Shown here piece after piece: positions 23,908 to 32,204 of a stretch of DNA of 64,000 nucleotides (position 1 is the stretch's first letter; every line of letters begins with the position of its first letter). Location of the stretch: NCBI RefSeq assembly GCF_018326425.1, contig NZ_AP024601.1, forward strand, positions 1,290,001-1,354,000. The letters are read 5' to 3'. Under the pieces are notes generated by a model that made no database searches, was not told the origin of the DNA, and saw only the letters and a list, made by a program, of their open reading frames with translations. The position numbers were made by a program, and so were the translations under genes. Source of the stretch: Polycladomyces abyssicola. GTDB lineage: Bacteria; Bacillota; Bacilli; Thermoactinomycetales; JIR-001.

Positions 23908-23947
23908 ACGATCGGCTTCATCTTATTGAATTTGGAGGAGACATGCG

Positions 23948-24505
23948 ATGATTTCGGTGAACGATTTTCGTACGGGATTGACAATCGAGCTGGACGGTGA
24001 CGTGTGGCAAGTACTGGAGTTTCAACACGTCAAACCGGGGAAAGGGGCGGCGTTCGTCCGTTCCAAACTGCGCAACCTGCGCAACGGTAACATTCAGGAG
24101 CGGACATTCCGTGCCGGGGAAAAAGTGCCGCGTGCACACGTGGAAACCCGCCAAATGCAATACCTGTACGAAAGCGGCGGTGAGTACACGTTTATGGACA
24201 ATGAAACCTACGAGCAGATCAGCCTGCCGGCCGAACGCTTGGAGCGGGAGATCAAATTCCTGAAGGAAAACATGAATGTCAACATCATGATCTACCAAGG
24301 GGAAACCATCGGCGTGCAACTGCCCAATACGGTGGAGTTGGAAGTGGTCGATACCGAACCGGGCATCAAGGGAGACACCGCGACGGGTGGAAGTAAATCG
24401 GCCACGCTGGAAACGGGCTTGGTTGTACAAGTGCCGCTGTTCGTCAACGTAGGCGACCGGCTGATCATCGACACCCGGAGCGGCGAGTACGTTTCCCGGG
24501 CATAA
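23948..24505 (+). CDS. efp: Translation elongation factor P
   Basis: 185 residues, three beta-barrel domains. It rescues ribosomes stalled on polyproline. The modified Lys is at position 32 in the loop VKPGKGAAF, as in Bacillus where it is 5-aminopentanolylated. Domain III ends GEYVSRA as in other EF-Ps. ATG 23948 follows GGAGGAG. Last gene of the aroQ operon; instead of the spoIIIA genes that follow closely in Bacillus, a long hairpin and a minus-strand gene cluster come next. Confidence 0.98.
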   Translation: MISVNDFRTGLTIELDGDVWQVLEFQHVKPGKGAAFVRSKLRNLRNGNIQERTFRAGEKVPRAHVETRQMQYLYESGGEYTFMDNETYEQISLPAERLEREIKFLKENMNVNIMIYQGETIGVQLPNTVELEVVDTEPGIKGDTATGGSKSATLETGLVVQVPLFVNVGDRLIIDTRSGEYVSRA

Positions 24506-24525
24506 TGGAAACGGATATACATGAG

Positions 24526-24595
24526 AGAAGGGGATGCGCGTTTCCTCGCTTGCACTGTTTATATGCGGCTTGGCGAGGATACGTGCTCCCCTTCT
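24526..24595. other. Long three-part hairpin after efp
   Basis: Three nested stems: AGAAGGGG / CCCCTTCT, GCGCGT / ACGTGC and CCTCGC / GCGAGG around a 23-base loop. No strong T run follows, so it may be an mRNA-stabilising end structure or part of a small RNA. Confidence 0.5.
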
Positions 24596-24639
24596 TGATT
24601 AAGGGCACTTGATCTAAACGCAGATCACGCGTTCTGGCT

Positions 24640-24679
24640 ATAAGAAAAGCAGCCTGATAGACGAGGCTGCTTTTCTTAT
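24640..24679. terminator. Bidirectional terminator between efp and the acyl-CoA ligase
   Basis: ATAAGAAAAGCAGCCT / AGGCTGCTTTTCTTAT with an 8-base loop; the U tract is built into both arms. Confidence 0.85.
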
Positions 24680-24727
24680 TGACTGTAGTATTTTGATTTT
24701 TATTTCCTTTTACAACGACTTACACCC

Positions 24728-26290
24728 TTAACATACGTTTTCCGTTGACCCGTATTTCTCCCTCAAAATGTATTTTTGAATTTTTCCGGAAGGTGTCCGC
24801 GGAATTTCTTTTACAAATACCACTTTCCGGGGCTTTTTATAACTGGCCAAGTGTTGAGTGGCAAACCTGATCATATCATCCTCCGTTGCTTTCATTTCCT
24901 GTTTTAGAACTATTACCGCACATACGGTTTCGATATATTTCGGATCCGGAATTCCGATTACTGCCACATCTTTGACAGCAGGATGGCGAATCAAGACGTC
25001 TTCGATTTCAACTGGATAGATGTTCTCTCCACCGCTTCTGATCATGTCCTTTTTGCGGCCGACAATCGATAGATATCCGTCCTTGTCGATCTTCCCAAGG
25101 TCACCTGTATGACACCATCCGTCAACGAAAGTGGTTGCCGTTGCCTCAGGTTTTTGCCAATAATCCTGTGAGACAGCCGGACTCTTGATGCAGATTTCGC
25201 CTGTTTCTCCTATCGGAACTGATTGTCCGCGGTCATCGACGATTTTGATTTCGGTTAACGGCATCGGTTTCCCGACAGTGTGGCCTTTCTTCCTGGAATC
25301 AGACGGGTCAAGGGCAGCGGCAATCGGGGTTCCTTCCGTCAAACCATAGACCTGAACCAATCCCACATGGGGAAAACGTTCGTTTAATTGTTCGATTGCC
25401 CATGGCATGACGGGATCCCCTCCAGAATAGATTCGTTTCAATCTTGAAAGTTTGAAATCTGCGAATCGGGAAGAGTTCAACATCTCATAAATCATAAAGG
25501 GAAATAGAAAACAATCAGTGACATTTTCTTGTTCGATTGTTCGTACAACGCGATCGATGCTGAAGCCCCCGCTTTTTGTAATCACAACCGTTCCTCCAAC
25601 CAGGAGCGCCGGCAGTGCCAGATCTTCCATTCCTCCCACATGATAAAGGGGACCAGTCGTCATACAAACCGTATCGGCATGCAAATTCCATTTCATCACC
25701 TGCATGGTCGAAAACCAGAGTGTATTGGCGTGTGTCCATAAAGCTCCCTTCGGCCGTCCCGTGGTTCCAGAGGTATACATCAACATCACCGGATCCGACG
25801 GTTCAAGCGTTATATTAGTGATCTCCGATGTTTCTCCGTTCGTCAATACGTCCCATGGTTTGGCCCAAGGTGGAACCGGGTCACCCTGATATGGAAGACA
25901 GATGTATTCCTCAACAGAAACAGCATTCCGTATTGGTTCAATCCGATCAGCTAAACTGGAATGAAAGCAAAGAATTTTACAGCCTGAATCGTTCAACGCG
26001 TATTCAAACTCTTGACTGGCCAACCGAAAATTGAGACGAACGGCAATGGCCCCGATTTTTGCAGCCGCGAAATAAAGAGCGAAGTACTCTAGACAGTTAT
26101 ACAGAAGGATTCCGACTCGATCCCCTTTTTTCACTCCCAAGTCGCGAAGCACATTTCCGTAGGCATTTGAAACCCGATGCAACTCCTCATACGTCCACGA
26201 TAACTCACTTTCCAACATTACAGCACACTTGGAAGGCTCTAGCGTGTTGAGATCCCCCATGATTCGTCTTGTCATATACCCGACATCCAT
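24728..26290 (-). CDS. AMP-dependent acyl-CoA ligase
   Basis: 520 residues, ANL superfamily. Motifs: MYTSGTTGRPKGALW at about 171-185, VYGLTEGTP near 312, GETGEICIKSPA near 352, WCHTGDLGKIDKDGYLSIVG near 386-405 and the catalytic Lys in TPSGKIQK near 507. Activates a fatty or other carboxylic acid to its CoA ester. ATG 26290 has GGGAGGG 6 bases upstream. The MaoC hydratase gene lies just upstream on the same strand, so a short acyl-CoA degradation or modification unit is likely; the substrate is unknown. Confidence 0.92.
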   Translation of the reverse strand: MDVGYMTRRIMGDLNTLEPSKCAVMLESELSWTYEELHRVSNAYGNVLRDLGVKKGDRVGILLYNCLEYFALYFAAAKIGAIAVRLNFRLASQEFEYALNDSGCKILCFHSSLADRIEPIRNAVSVEEYICLPYQGDPVPPWAKPWDVLTNGETSEITNITLEPSDPVMLMYTSGTTGRPKGALWTHANTLWFSTMQVMKWNLHADTVCMTTGPLYHVGGMEDLALPALLVGGTVVITKSGGFSIDRVVRTIEQENVTDCFLFPFMIYEMLNSSRFADFKLSRLKRIYSGGDPVMPWAIEQLNERFPHVGLVQVYGLTEGTPIAAALDPSDSRKKGHTVGKPMPLTEIKIVDDRGQSVPIGETGEICIKSPAVSQDYWQKPEATATTFVDGWCHTGDLGKIDKDGYLSIVGRKKDMIRSGGENIYPVEIEDVLIRHPAVKDVAVIGIPDPKYIETVCAVIVLKQEMKATEDDMIRFATQHLASYKKPRKVVFVKEIPRTPSGKIQKYILREKYGSTENVC

Positions 26291-26331
26291 GCAGATCCCT
26301 CCCAAACATGGTGTATTCTCGCATGATAACT

Positions 26332-26772
26332 TTAATGATTCGGACTCTTGTTTACCATCAGTTTTATAGTGGCAACCACCACTGTCTCACCGGTCTGTTT
26401 TTTAATCTCTTGGAGCGCTGTGATAACACCCCGCCCGTTGTCTTTCTCCTGATTATCGATGATCTTCACTTCCAAATGAATCGTGTCTCCGATGAAGGTC
26501 GGATTGGTAAAACGTACATGTTCCATTCCATAGAAAGCGACGACCACTCCCGGTTCAAATTGAAAAAGACCCGTGGCAGCGGAAAGCACCAGCATCCCGT
26601 GAGCGATACGCTGCTTAAACAGCGTTCTGGACGCATACTCCTTGTCGGTGTGAAGGGGAAACCAGTCCCCGCTGAATGCTGAAAACATCACGAGATCGGC
26701 TTCCGTAATCGTCCTTCCTTTGGACAACCAAGATTCTCCTATTTGGTACTGTTCCAGGAATTTTGTAAACAC
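26332..26772 (-). CDS. MaoC-like (R)-specific enoyl-CoA hydratase
   Basis: 146 residues, single hot-dog fold. The catalytic Asp/His pair is in FSGDWFPLHTD (about 33-43), followed by AHGMLVLSAATGLF, as in MaoC/PhaJ dehydratases that hydrate trans-2-enoyl-CoA to (R)-3-hydroxyacyl-CoA. Start GTG 26772 has AAGGAGG 8 bases upstream. It precedes the acyl-CoA ligase by 41 bases in the same orientation. Confidence 0.9.
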   Translation of the reverse strand: MFTKFLEQYQIGESWLSKGRTITEADLVMFSAFSGDWFPLHTDKEYASRTLFKQRIAHGMLVLSAATGLFQFEPGVVVAFYGMEHVRFTNPTFIGDTIHLEVKIIDNQEKDNGRGVITALQEIKKQTGETVVVATIKLMVNKSPNH

Positions 26773-26890
26773 TGTGTTTTCCTCCTTGAAGTAACAATCT
26801 GGTGATTATCTATAATTTTCTAGCGATGCACTGATACCATCCCGAAAACCGCTTACATAAGGATTTGGCACCTAACGGTGATTTTTCAGG

Positions 26891-29428
26891 TCAACGGGTG
26901 TGGGGGTAGCTGACAAGGTTGATAAACATGTGGTAACCACCGGGTACTTGAGCCTGAATCTGACGGTACCAGACTAGGCTGGTATAGATGTAAGTGCCTT
27001 TGCCGTAATCGGCGACCAACAATCCGCTGGCGAAAGGTTCTTCCCCCGGATCGGAAATCGACAAAAGCGGGAGATAATGCTCTTTGTCCCAACTGGAGGG
27101 GAAATAGACACCCCGTTCTTGGACCCATCCGCCAAAGTCGTCGGAGGTGATTTTGTTTGGCCACTGCATAATCGGATGGTCCGGATGTAAGAAAGTGACG
27201 GGGGCAGTTTCATCCGTGACCCTCCAACTGATGGGAGGATCGCCGGGAGTGAGCGGGTATGGGGCGAGTTCCGGCTTCCAGTTGTCCTCCGGTTTGTGAT
27301 ACTGCATGACAACATGACCACCGTTTTTTACGTAATCCAACAAACGCTGGTTGTTAGCCAAAAGATCAGAGCGCGAGAGATAAGCCCGGATACCGACGAC
27401 GATGGTGTCGTATCGGCTTAAGTCCTTGTTTTTCAAATCCTCTTCCGTTAACGAAGTAACGTTTAGTCCCGCCTGCCGCAACTGATTGGACACATCGTCA
27501 AATCCGCTTTCCACATAGCCTATTTTTAGCTCAGTGGGTAATTTCAACGAAAACGCATGTAGATTGAGTTTGGCATCGCGTACGTAGTAGCTGGTCCCAA
27601 TGTGTGGATAGAAGATTTGCTGCACTTGGGAGTTGAAACGATGTCCGTCAACATTGGCTTCGAAGGTGATGTCGTAGGTTTGTTCCTTGACTCCTTTGGG
27701 TGTGGTGATGTTCACCTGGAAAGATTGTTGCTCATCCGCCTTGGCAAAATGGACATCCCATTCAGCCGGTTCCGCTTTCCAGCCCTCCGGCACGTTGACA
27801 TGAATCGTGCCTTGGCTGGGGCCGTTTTTATAGTTGGTCACTTGCAAGTGAATGGTTCGGGTATCTTGTTCTTTCGCGGTATTGATCATGCTTGACTCGG
27901 GTGAGAGAAGGAAACCCCAATCCGGCAAGAGAGCGGCAGTTTGTTTAATCGTGTCCGGTGTGATCCGCTGAGTGACCGTTTGCCCTTGCAGGCGATAGGA
28001 GACATCGATTTGCACAATGGAAGGATGGTAAGGATGGAAGAAGGAAGCATGGTCAACCGGAGCGGACATGGCTAAGCGGATCGTTTGTTGACGCTTGGGT
28101 CCCAAGGAAGTGATGTATGGCTGGACTGACGCCTTCCAGTGATCCCCCGGCAAAACGGGTTTCGCCCGGATTCCGGTAATAGGCTGATCACTATTGTTAC
28201 GAAGGGTTAACGTGAGATGGGAGGTGGAGCCGAGCGTCCAGATTTCGCGATCTATGCCCAAGCTAATTTGGATTTTCGAGGCGACGGCGCTGGCGTGTTG
28301 GAGCTGTCGTTCTTTGATTTGCAAACGGTAGAGCAGGTCCTCTTTTTGCTCTTGGTTCAGCAGTTGTACTTGGGCGAGGCGAATGGCTAAACGTGTCATT
28401 TGCAAGGCTTTTTGCACTTCCTGAGTCACATGGGCCCGATTGGGATAGGCCTGGATGGCACGATCGTATTGGTCCTGCAGGAGGATGAGCGTTTGTTTCA
28501 TAGCCGGTTGGGGCACTTGTTTGGCATAATCCGCAAAATCGTAGGGAAGTGAGTCAAACAGGGAGGACTCTTTACCTTTGGATCCTGTGGCAGAATTGAC
28601 CAATTCCAGTGAAATGAAGTAATCGTCCACGGGCAGGTCTCGACCCATTCCCTGGCTTTTGTGCATTTTGCGCGATTCTTCGCCCAGTTGAGGATAAGTC
28701 AATCCGTAGATCGGGTCGGGTTTTCCTCCGATATTAAAGCGCAGCGTTTCGTGGCCGTTTGTGCCGGGAAGGTAAAGTTTTTTGATTTGCCACGGTTTTA
28801 AGCCTTGCCGGATTTGCTCCGGAAAAACGTTGGGGTCAGCAGCATCTCGAAAGGCACGGAGGGTCAGCTCGGAGATGGCGCGATGGTGTCCGTGTTCGGT
28901 CGGGACATCCCGGAACGAAGGCATCACGATGTCTGGACGCTCTTCGCGTATCCGTCGGATCAGCCGCTCATAGGTTAACGTTTCACCCCATTTTTTCAGT
29001 GTCTCTTCGGGCGATTTTGAGAAGCCGAAATCGTAAATGGGGTCATTTAAATCTTCGCTGAGCATAAATAGATGGACATTTAACAGTTTGGCCGCCTCCT
29101 GAAGTTCACGGCTTCGAATGATGCCGAGCGCGTTACCGAGTTCCTTGCCTATTTGATTTTGCCCCCCTTCGCCCCGATTGGCCAACACACTGATGGTGCG
29201 TACGCCTTTGCCGAGGGACAGGTAAGCCAGCAATGCACTTTGTTCATCGTCAGGATGTGCCCCCGTGTTCATGAAGCTAATCACGGTATCCAGAGGGAGG
29301 AGGGCTTTCCACAGTTCCCGGTCCGGTTCTTGCTGCGCTTGGGTGGGCAGAGAAGGTGTCAGCAGACTGACGAAGAGAACAATAGTCAGTACAAACACAA
29401 ACCAGGTTCTGAACTTGAATTGATGCAT
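26891..29428 (-). CDS. Secreted PIG-L family deacetylase with NEW3 and C-terminal glutamine-amidotransferase-like domains
   Basis: 845 residues. Signal peptide 1-31 (cleavage after TQA). PIG-L/LmbE zinc domain about 45-260 with the metal motif GAHPDDEQ (56-63) and the later metal His in TEHGHHRA. Then helical linker, Ig-like NEW3 domains (about 390-620; LTLTLRNNSD, VNVPEGWKAEPAEW), and a C-terminal domain (about 650-845) resembling ThuA/GATase-like folds (GIRAYLSRSDLL, VMQYHK). PIG-L enzymes remove N-acetyl from GlcNAc-type sugars; the extracellular substrate is unknown. ATG 29428 has AGGAGG 8 bases upstream. Its promoter overlaps a palindromic Fur-like box. Confidence 0.88.
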   Translation of the reverse strand: MHQFKFRTWFVFVLTIVLFVSLLTPSLPTQAQQEPDRELWKALLPLDTVISFMNTGAHPDDEQSALLAYLSLGKGVRTISVLANRGEGGQNQIGKELGNALGIIRSRELQEAAKLLNVHLFMLSEDLNDPIYDFGFSKSPEETLKKWGETLTYERLIRRIREERPDIVMPSFRDVPTEHGHHRAISELTLRAFRDAADPNVFPEQIRQGLKPWQIKKLYLPGTNGHETLRFNIGGKPDPIYGLTYPQLGEESRKMHKSQGMGRDLPVDDYFISLELVNSATGSKGKESSLFDSLPYDFADYAKQVPQPAMKQTLILLQDQYDRAIQAYPNRAHVTQEVQKALQMTRLAIRLAQVQLLNQEQKEDLLYRLQIKERQLQHASAVASKIQISLGIDREIWTLGSTSHLTLTLRNNSDQPITGIRAKPVLPGDHWKASVQPYITSLGPKRQQTIRLAMSAPVDHASFFHPYHPSIVQIDVSYRLQGQTVTQRITPDTIKQTAALLPDWGFLLSPESSMINTAKEQDTRTIHLQVTNYKNGPSQGTIHVNVPEGWKAEPAEWDVHFAKADEQQSFQVNITTPKGVKEQTYDITFEANVDGHRFNSQVQQIFYPHIGTSYYVRDAKLNLHAFSLKLPTELKIGYVESGFDDVSNQLRQAGLNVTSLTEEDLKNKDLSRYDTIVVGIRAYLSRSDLLANNQRLLDYVKNGGHVVMQYHKPEDNWKPELAPYPLTPGDPPISWRVTDETAPVTFLHPDHPIMQWPNKITSDDFGGWVQERGVYFPSSWDKEHYLPLLSISDPGEEPFASGLLVADYGKGTYIYTSLVWYRQIQAQVPGGYHMFINLVSYPHTR

Positions 29429-29474
29429 TCCTAGATCCTCCTGTCAGATGAATTCCGTATATTCCATCCTTTGG

Positions 29475-29489
29475 TGATTATGATAATCA
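29475..29489 (-). promoter_or_regulatory. Fur-like palindromic box on the PIG-L promoter
   Basis: TGATTATgATAATCA, a perfect 7-1-7 palindrome that differs from the Bacillus Fur consensus TGATAATnATTATCA only at one symmetric pair. It covers the -10 element and sits 46 bases before the start codon. Confidence 0.6.
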
Positions 29490-29508
29490 TGTAGATAGAA
29501 TATTTCAA
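29480..29508 (-). promoter_or_regulatory. Sigma-A promoter of the PIG-L gene
   Basis: Minus strand TTGAAA (29503-29508), 17-base spacer, TATCAT (29480-29485). Confidence 0.65.
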
Positions 29509-29524
29509 TAAAAATATTAATTCA

Positions 29525-29785
29525 TTATTTTCGGCCCTGAAGGATTTGGGATATAATGAAAGACAATCGGATATTTATTCCATCCTTAGATCTGTACAAA
29601 TGTGCATAAAGGGTACGTTTATCCAACGAGGAATTTTGTATCCTGAAACGAATCGTGGAAAGTGAATCGAGCTTGATCACAATGTCGGTGATCAAGTCCT
29701 GCTGCCTCCCACAGAGCGGAGAGTACATACTTACGACTACAGGTCTCTCTATGTTCGCTTTGCTCCCAGGTATCGTTGTCAACAA
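29525..29785 (-). pseudogene. Unrecognised ORF, possibly a truncated gene
   Basis: 86 codons from a TTG. The product has coding-like character (RPVVVSMYSPLCGRQQDLI, LDSLSTIRFRIQN, LYAHLYRSKDGINIRLSFI) but no ribosome-binding site, and a stop lies eight codons before the TTG. A protein-like piece in another frame (from 29810) suggests a frameshift near the 5' end. No family recognised. Confidence 0.3.
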
Positions 29786-30016
29786 GCCGTTTAACAGAGT
29801 AAAGGTTCATGGGAAATCAGACAGTTAGCGAGACTCCCCATGAGATGAAACGCCTGAACAAACGACTCATTTTGCAAACTATTCGATCAAAAAGGATGTG
29901 GAAGGATTCTTCCTGATTCAGCCGACTTGGGGATTTATCAGGCGGTTAGTGGGGGAGCACTGGTGCTGAAGGAGCATGACTCCGTTTTTCAAAATCATTT
30001 TGAGAGGGGCGATCCC

Positions 30017-31075
30017 ATGCGTTGGAAAGTGATTCTCAGTTTGATTCTGGTAACGGGGCTGGCCACAGGCTGTCTCGCTTCGTCACCGTCAGGGGAAAGC
30101 GCCAAGAACGGGCTGGAGGAGACGGTGGTCGTCTATTCTCCTCATGGAAAAGACATCTTGCAGGATTTTGAGAGGCAGTTTGAAAAGGAGCACCCCAACA
30201 CCGACGTGCAGTGGCTGGATATGGGTTCCCAGGAAGTGCTGGACCGGATCCGGTCGGAAAAGGGAAATCCCCAGGCGGACGTGTGGTGGGGGGGACCGTC
30301 GGTGATGTTTGAACAGGCTGGGGAGGAGGGGTTGCTGGAAAAATACAAGCCCAGCTACGCCAACGCTCTCAACGAAGAGTTTCATGCAAAGGACTACAGC
30401 TGGACCGGGACTTTCAAGACGCCTCAGGTGATCATGTATAACACTAAAGAGATCTCCAGGAAAGAAGCACCGAAGGATTGGGACGACCTCTTGGACAAGA
30501 AGTGGAAAGACAAGATCATCATCCGCTACCCACTGGCTTCGGGGACGATGCGTACCATTTTCTCCTCTATGATCTACAGAGCCTACATGGAGTCGAAGAC
30601 CCCCAAGGAAGGGTACGATTGGTTGAAGAAATTGGATGCCAACACCAAAGAATACGCCGCTAACCCGGAGATGATGTACAGCAAGATTGCCCGGGGGGAA
30701 GGGAGCCTGACGGTGTGGGATATGCCGGACGTTGTGATGCTGAAGGAGACGAAGCACTACCCATTTGATTACGTCATCCCAGAGAGCGGAACGCCGGTGC
30801 TGACCGATGGGATCGCACTGGTGAAAGGCGGGAAACACCCCAAAGCGGCCAAAGAATTTTATGAGTTCGTCAACTCCAAGAAAGCGGCCAAAACCCTCGC
30901 CGAAAAGTATTACCGCATCCCTACCCGTAACGACATCGACGACTTGCCCGCCTGGATTAAGGAAACGAAGATCAAACCAATGGAACTGGATTGGGATCTG
31001 CTTCGTAAAAAAGAGAAAGAGTGGATGGAATACTGGGACGAGAATATCAAGAGCAAAAAGCAGGCGGAAGAATAA
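30017..31075 (+). CDS. ABC transporter substrate-binding lipoprotein, ferric/2-component (AfuA/FbpA) type
   Basis: 352 residues. Lipoprotein signal with Cys at about 20 (TGLATGC), then a family 1-type bilobal binding protein: VVVYSPHGKDILQDFERQFE at the mature start, ADVWWGGPSVMFEQA near 90-104, and a closing EFYEFVNSKKAAKTLAEKY. The family binds Fe3+ (bare or chelated), phosphonates or small anions; which one cannot be read off. ATG 30017 follows GAGAGGGG; a longer ORF from 29927 lacks a start signal. First gene of a four-gene operon (spacing 25, overlap 8, 42 bases). Confidence 0.88.
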   Translation: MRWKVILSLILVTGLATGCLASSPSGESAKNGLEETVVVYSPHGKDILQDFERQFEKEHPNTDVQWLDMGSQEVLDRIRSEKGNPQADVWWGGPSVMFEQAGEEGLLEKYKPSYANALNEEFHAKDYSWTGTFKTPQVIMYNTKEISRKEAPKDWDDLLDKKWKDKIIIRYPLASGTMRTIFSSMIYRAYMESKTPKEGYDWLKKLDANTKEYAANPEMMYSKIARGEGSLTVWDMPDVVMLKETKHYPFDYVIPESGTPVLTDGIALVKGGKHPKAAKEFYEFVNSKKAAKTLAEKYYRIPTRNDIDDLPAWIKETKIKPMELDWDLLRKKEKEWMEYWDENIKSKKQAEE

Positions 31076-31100
31076 GACGAATGTCTTTGGGGTGATCGGA

Positions 31101-32204
31101 TTGAGCCGAGTTAAACTGTCGCAGGTTTCCAAAACATTCGGGGAAGTTTCGGCGGTCAATCAGTTGGATCTGACCATCAATGAAGGGGAGTTCTTCACCC
31201 TGTTGGGTCCAAGCGGTTGCGGGAAGACGACAACGCTGCGAATGATCGCGGGGTTTTGTTATCCGACTACCGGCCGCATCCTCTTTGACGACCAGGACGT
31301 CACTCGCGTCCCACCACATTATCGAGATACAGGAATGGTGTTTCAGAACTACGCCCTGTTTCCACACATGACCGTTGCCGAAAACGTGGCCTTTGGGCTG
31401 GAGGTGCGTAAACTCCCGAAAAAGGAGATCGCTGAAAGAGTGGAACAGGCCCTTGAGCAGGTGCGACTGGGGGGATTCGGGGAGAGGAGGATCTCCCAGC
31501 TGAGCGGGGGGCAGCAGCAGCGGGTCGCCCTCGCCCGTGCTTTGGTGATCCGCCCCCGTATTCTGCTCCTCGATGAACCCCTCAGTAACCTGGACGCTCA
31601 TCTCAGGGACGAGATGCGGACGGAAATCCTGTCACTGCAGCGCTCCCTGGGAATCACCACGATCTACGTCACTCATGATCAGGTGGAGGCCTTATCCATG
31701 AGCGACCGGATCGCCGTCTTCAGCCGCGGTAAGTGCCAACAGACAGGGACACCGGAGGAGATATACAACCACCCAAAAAACGCCTTCGTCGCTTCCTTTG
31801 TCGGGGAAACTAACCTAGTTCCGGTCACAGTCAAAGAGACGGGAGCAGATCATGTGACGGTGGAAAGCGGGAACCACTTATTCCGGGTGAAGAAAGGGGA
31901 GCCAGACGCGGTTCCCCTGCGGACGGGAGAAGGGAGCTGGTTCCTCTCTATTCGCCCCGAGGCGATCCGCCTAGCCGACGGGCCCGGATCAAACAGGGTG
32001 GAAGGGTGGGTGAAACTGATCCAGTTTACGGGTACCTCCTATCACTGCAAGGTGGAGTTGGGGGACGGAACGGTGTTACAGGCTTTGTTCTTAAACCGGC
32101 CGGACATGCGGGGGAGGCTTCGTGATGGGGAAAGGCGATTCTTCGAGTTGCCGGAGGAACAGTTGCGACTGATTCCCAACACAGGGGGTGGTGTTGATGA
32201 TTAA
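31101..32204 (+). CDS. ABC transporter ATP-binding protein
   Basis: 367 residues. Walker A GPSGCGKTT (about 38-46), Q-loop MVFQNYALFPHM (about 83-94), signature LSGGQQQR (about 135-142), Walker B ILLLDEPLSNLD (about 155-166), switch His in YVTHDQVEAL, and a C-terminal TOBE domain (about 285-365). It energises import through the following permease. TTG 31101 lies a few bases after GGGGTGAT; a longer frame upstream is only an overlap with the binding-protein gene. Confidence 0.93.
   Translation: MSRVKLSQVSKTFGEVSAVNQLDLTINEGEFFTLLGPSGCGKTTTLRMIAGFCYPTTGRILFDDQDVTRVPPHYRDTGMVFQNYALFPHMTVAENVAFGLEVRKLPKKEIAERVEQALEQVRLGGFGERRISQLSGGQQQRVALARALVIRPRILLLDEPLSNLDAHLRDEMRTEILSLQRSLGITTIYVTHDQVEALSMSDRIAVFSRGKCQQTGTPEEIYNHPKNAFVASFVGETNLVPVTVKETGADHVTVESGNHLFRVKKGEPDAVPLRTGEGSWFLSIRPEAIRLADGPGSNRVEGWVKLIQFTGTSYHCKVELGDGTVLQALFLNRPDMRGRLRDGERRFFELPEEQLRLIPNTGGGVDD

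Larger units (their letters stand above)
29429..30016. other. Divergent intergenic region between PIG-L and the ABC operon
   Basis: 588 bases holding the PIG-L promoter and Fur-like box near its left end, a possible minus-strand remnant at 29525-29785, and the upstream region of the ABC operon, in which no convincing promoter was found. Confidence 0.5.

Noticed and set aside
30089-31159. Long minus-strand ORF (356 codons) opposite the binding-protein gene.
   Set aside because: Antisense to a well-supported conserved gene, His/Pro/Arg-biased composition, no start signal.
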